Positions 34,754 through 35,103 of a stretch of DNA of 35,103 nt are shown piece after piece; the stretch's first letter is position 1, and each line of letters opens with the position of its first letter. The notes under the pieces were generated by a model that was not told the DNA's origin, did not search any database, and worked only from the letters and a program-made list of their open reading frames with translations. The position numbers were made by a program, and so were the translations under genes. The stretch is taken from NCBI RefSeq assembly GCF_012927165.1, contig NZ_JABBGA010000035.1, positions 1-35,103 on the forward strand, in the 5' to 3' direction. The stretch is from Zoogloea dura. GTDB lineage: Bacteria; Pseudomonadota; Gammaproteobacteria; Burkholderiales; Rhodocyclaceae.

Positions 34754-35103
34754 ATGCGTACCCCGTTCAAGCTCGCAGCCACCTGTCTGATCCTCGCCGG
34801 TCTTGCCCAGCCGGCGCTGGCGCAGGAATCCCCCACCCTCAAGAAGATCAAGGACAGCGGCACCATCGCCCTGGGCCACCGCGAATCCTCCATCCCCTTC
34901 TCCTACTACGACGACAAGCAGCAGGTCGTCGGCTACTCCCAGGAGCTCATGCTCAAGGTCGTCGACGCCGTCAAGGCCGAGCTCAAGCTGCCCGCCCTGG
35001 CCGTCAAGCTCACCCCCGTCACCTCCCAGAACCGCATCCCCCTCGTGCAGAACGGCACCGTCGACATCGAGTGCGGCTCCACCACCCACAACGCCGAGCG
35101 GGC
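34754..35103 (+). CDS. gltI: Glutamate/aspartate ABC transporter substrate-binding protein GltI, partial (3' end beyond window)
   Basis: The first 116 codons of a periplasmic amino-acid-binding protein. The ATG at 34754 follows AGGAG by about 9 nt. A signal peptide ends at ALAQ, then LKKIKDSGTIALGHRESSIP, FSYYDDKQQVVGYSQEL and the C-terminal visible segment LVQNGTVDIECGSTTHNAER, a hallmark of the GltI/DEBP group that captures glutamate and aspartate for an ABC importer. The permease and ATPase genes are expected just outside the window. Expression should be sigma-54-dependent through the promoter at 34676-34691. Confidence 0.94.
   Translation, partial: MRTPFKLAATCLILAGLAQPALAQESPTLKKIKDSGTIALGHRESSIPFSYYDDKQQVVGYSQELMLKVVDAVKAELKLPALAVKLTPVTSQNRIPLVQNGTVDIECGSTTHNAER

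Overview
The window is high-GC, densely coded DNA from a betaproteobacterium. The overall look (TPP-riboswitch thiC, ubiD, a pcm/rhodanese/tolC cluster, sigma-54 nitrogen-type promoters, HD-GYP and hemerythrin signalling) suggests Rhodocyclaceae, perhaps near Azospira/Dechlorosoma. That placement is from memory of similar gene content, not a database search. Both window edges cut genes: a large repeat adhesin on the left and the glutamate/aspartate binding protein GltI on the right.

Layout. (1) 1-8351: a surface-adhesin secretion module. A giant SdrD-B-like repeat protein (minus strand, C-terminus outside the window) is divergent from a three-gene type I secretion operon whose cistrons overlap: LapB-like ABC transporter, HlyD-family adaptor, and a TolC-like channel with an extra C-terminal NTF2-like domain. 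Between the two units is a strikingly AT-rich, G-poor island. (2) 8367-12344: ubiD and a pcm-rhodanese-tolC cluster on the minus strand, with a palindrome over the likely pcm promoter. (3) 12425-17425: a TetR-MFP-RND efflux operon with overlapping or nearly abutting genes and a near-perfect palindromic operator directly before the repressor gene. (4) 17473-21568: a small secreted unknown, a MocR-type regulator, a lone HPt protein, a strong bidirectional terminator, and a periplasmic alpha-carbonic anhydrase with an N-terminal adhesin-E-like domain. (5) 21768-23914: TPP riboswitch, thiC and its terminator. (6) 23950-24114: an array of 21-bp palindromic tandem repeats. (7) 24121-25592: a LuxR-type regulator with a degenerate receiver, translationally coupled to a TauE/SafE-like exporter. 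(8) 25750-28710: an aspartase plus acidic-amino-acid/dicarboxylate symporter operon. (9) 28863-30975: a small membrane protein and a two-RCK potassium channel. (10) 31012-34475: a PAS/HD-GYP/hemerythrin protein, a VanZ-like protein, a lipoprotein and pyrC. (11) 34555-35103: the gltI promoter and the start of gltI.

The most informative non-coding signal is that the aspA-symporter operon and gltI, 6 kb apart and in opposite orientation, have almost superimposable promoters: a -24/-12 sigma-54 element, a perfect IHF consensus centred 34.5 bp upstream of the -24 GG, and a pair of CGG-N4-CCG-type sites exactly 32 bp apart, the inner one centred 83-84 bp upstream of the GG. This resembles the acidic-amino-acid (AauR) regulon described in Pseudomonas and predicts joint control of glutamate/aspartate import and aspartate deamination. 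The 21-bp repeat array, the G-depleted island and several unusual domain fusions are the other items worth following up.
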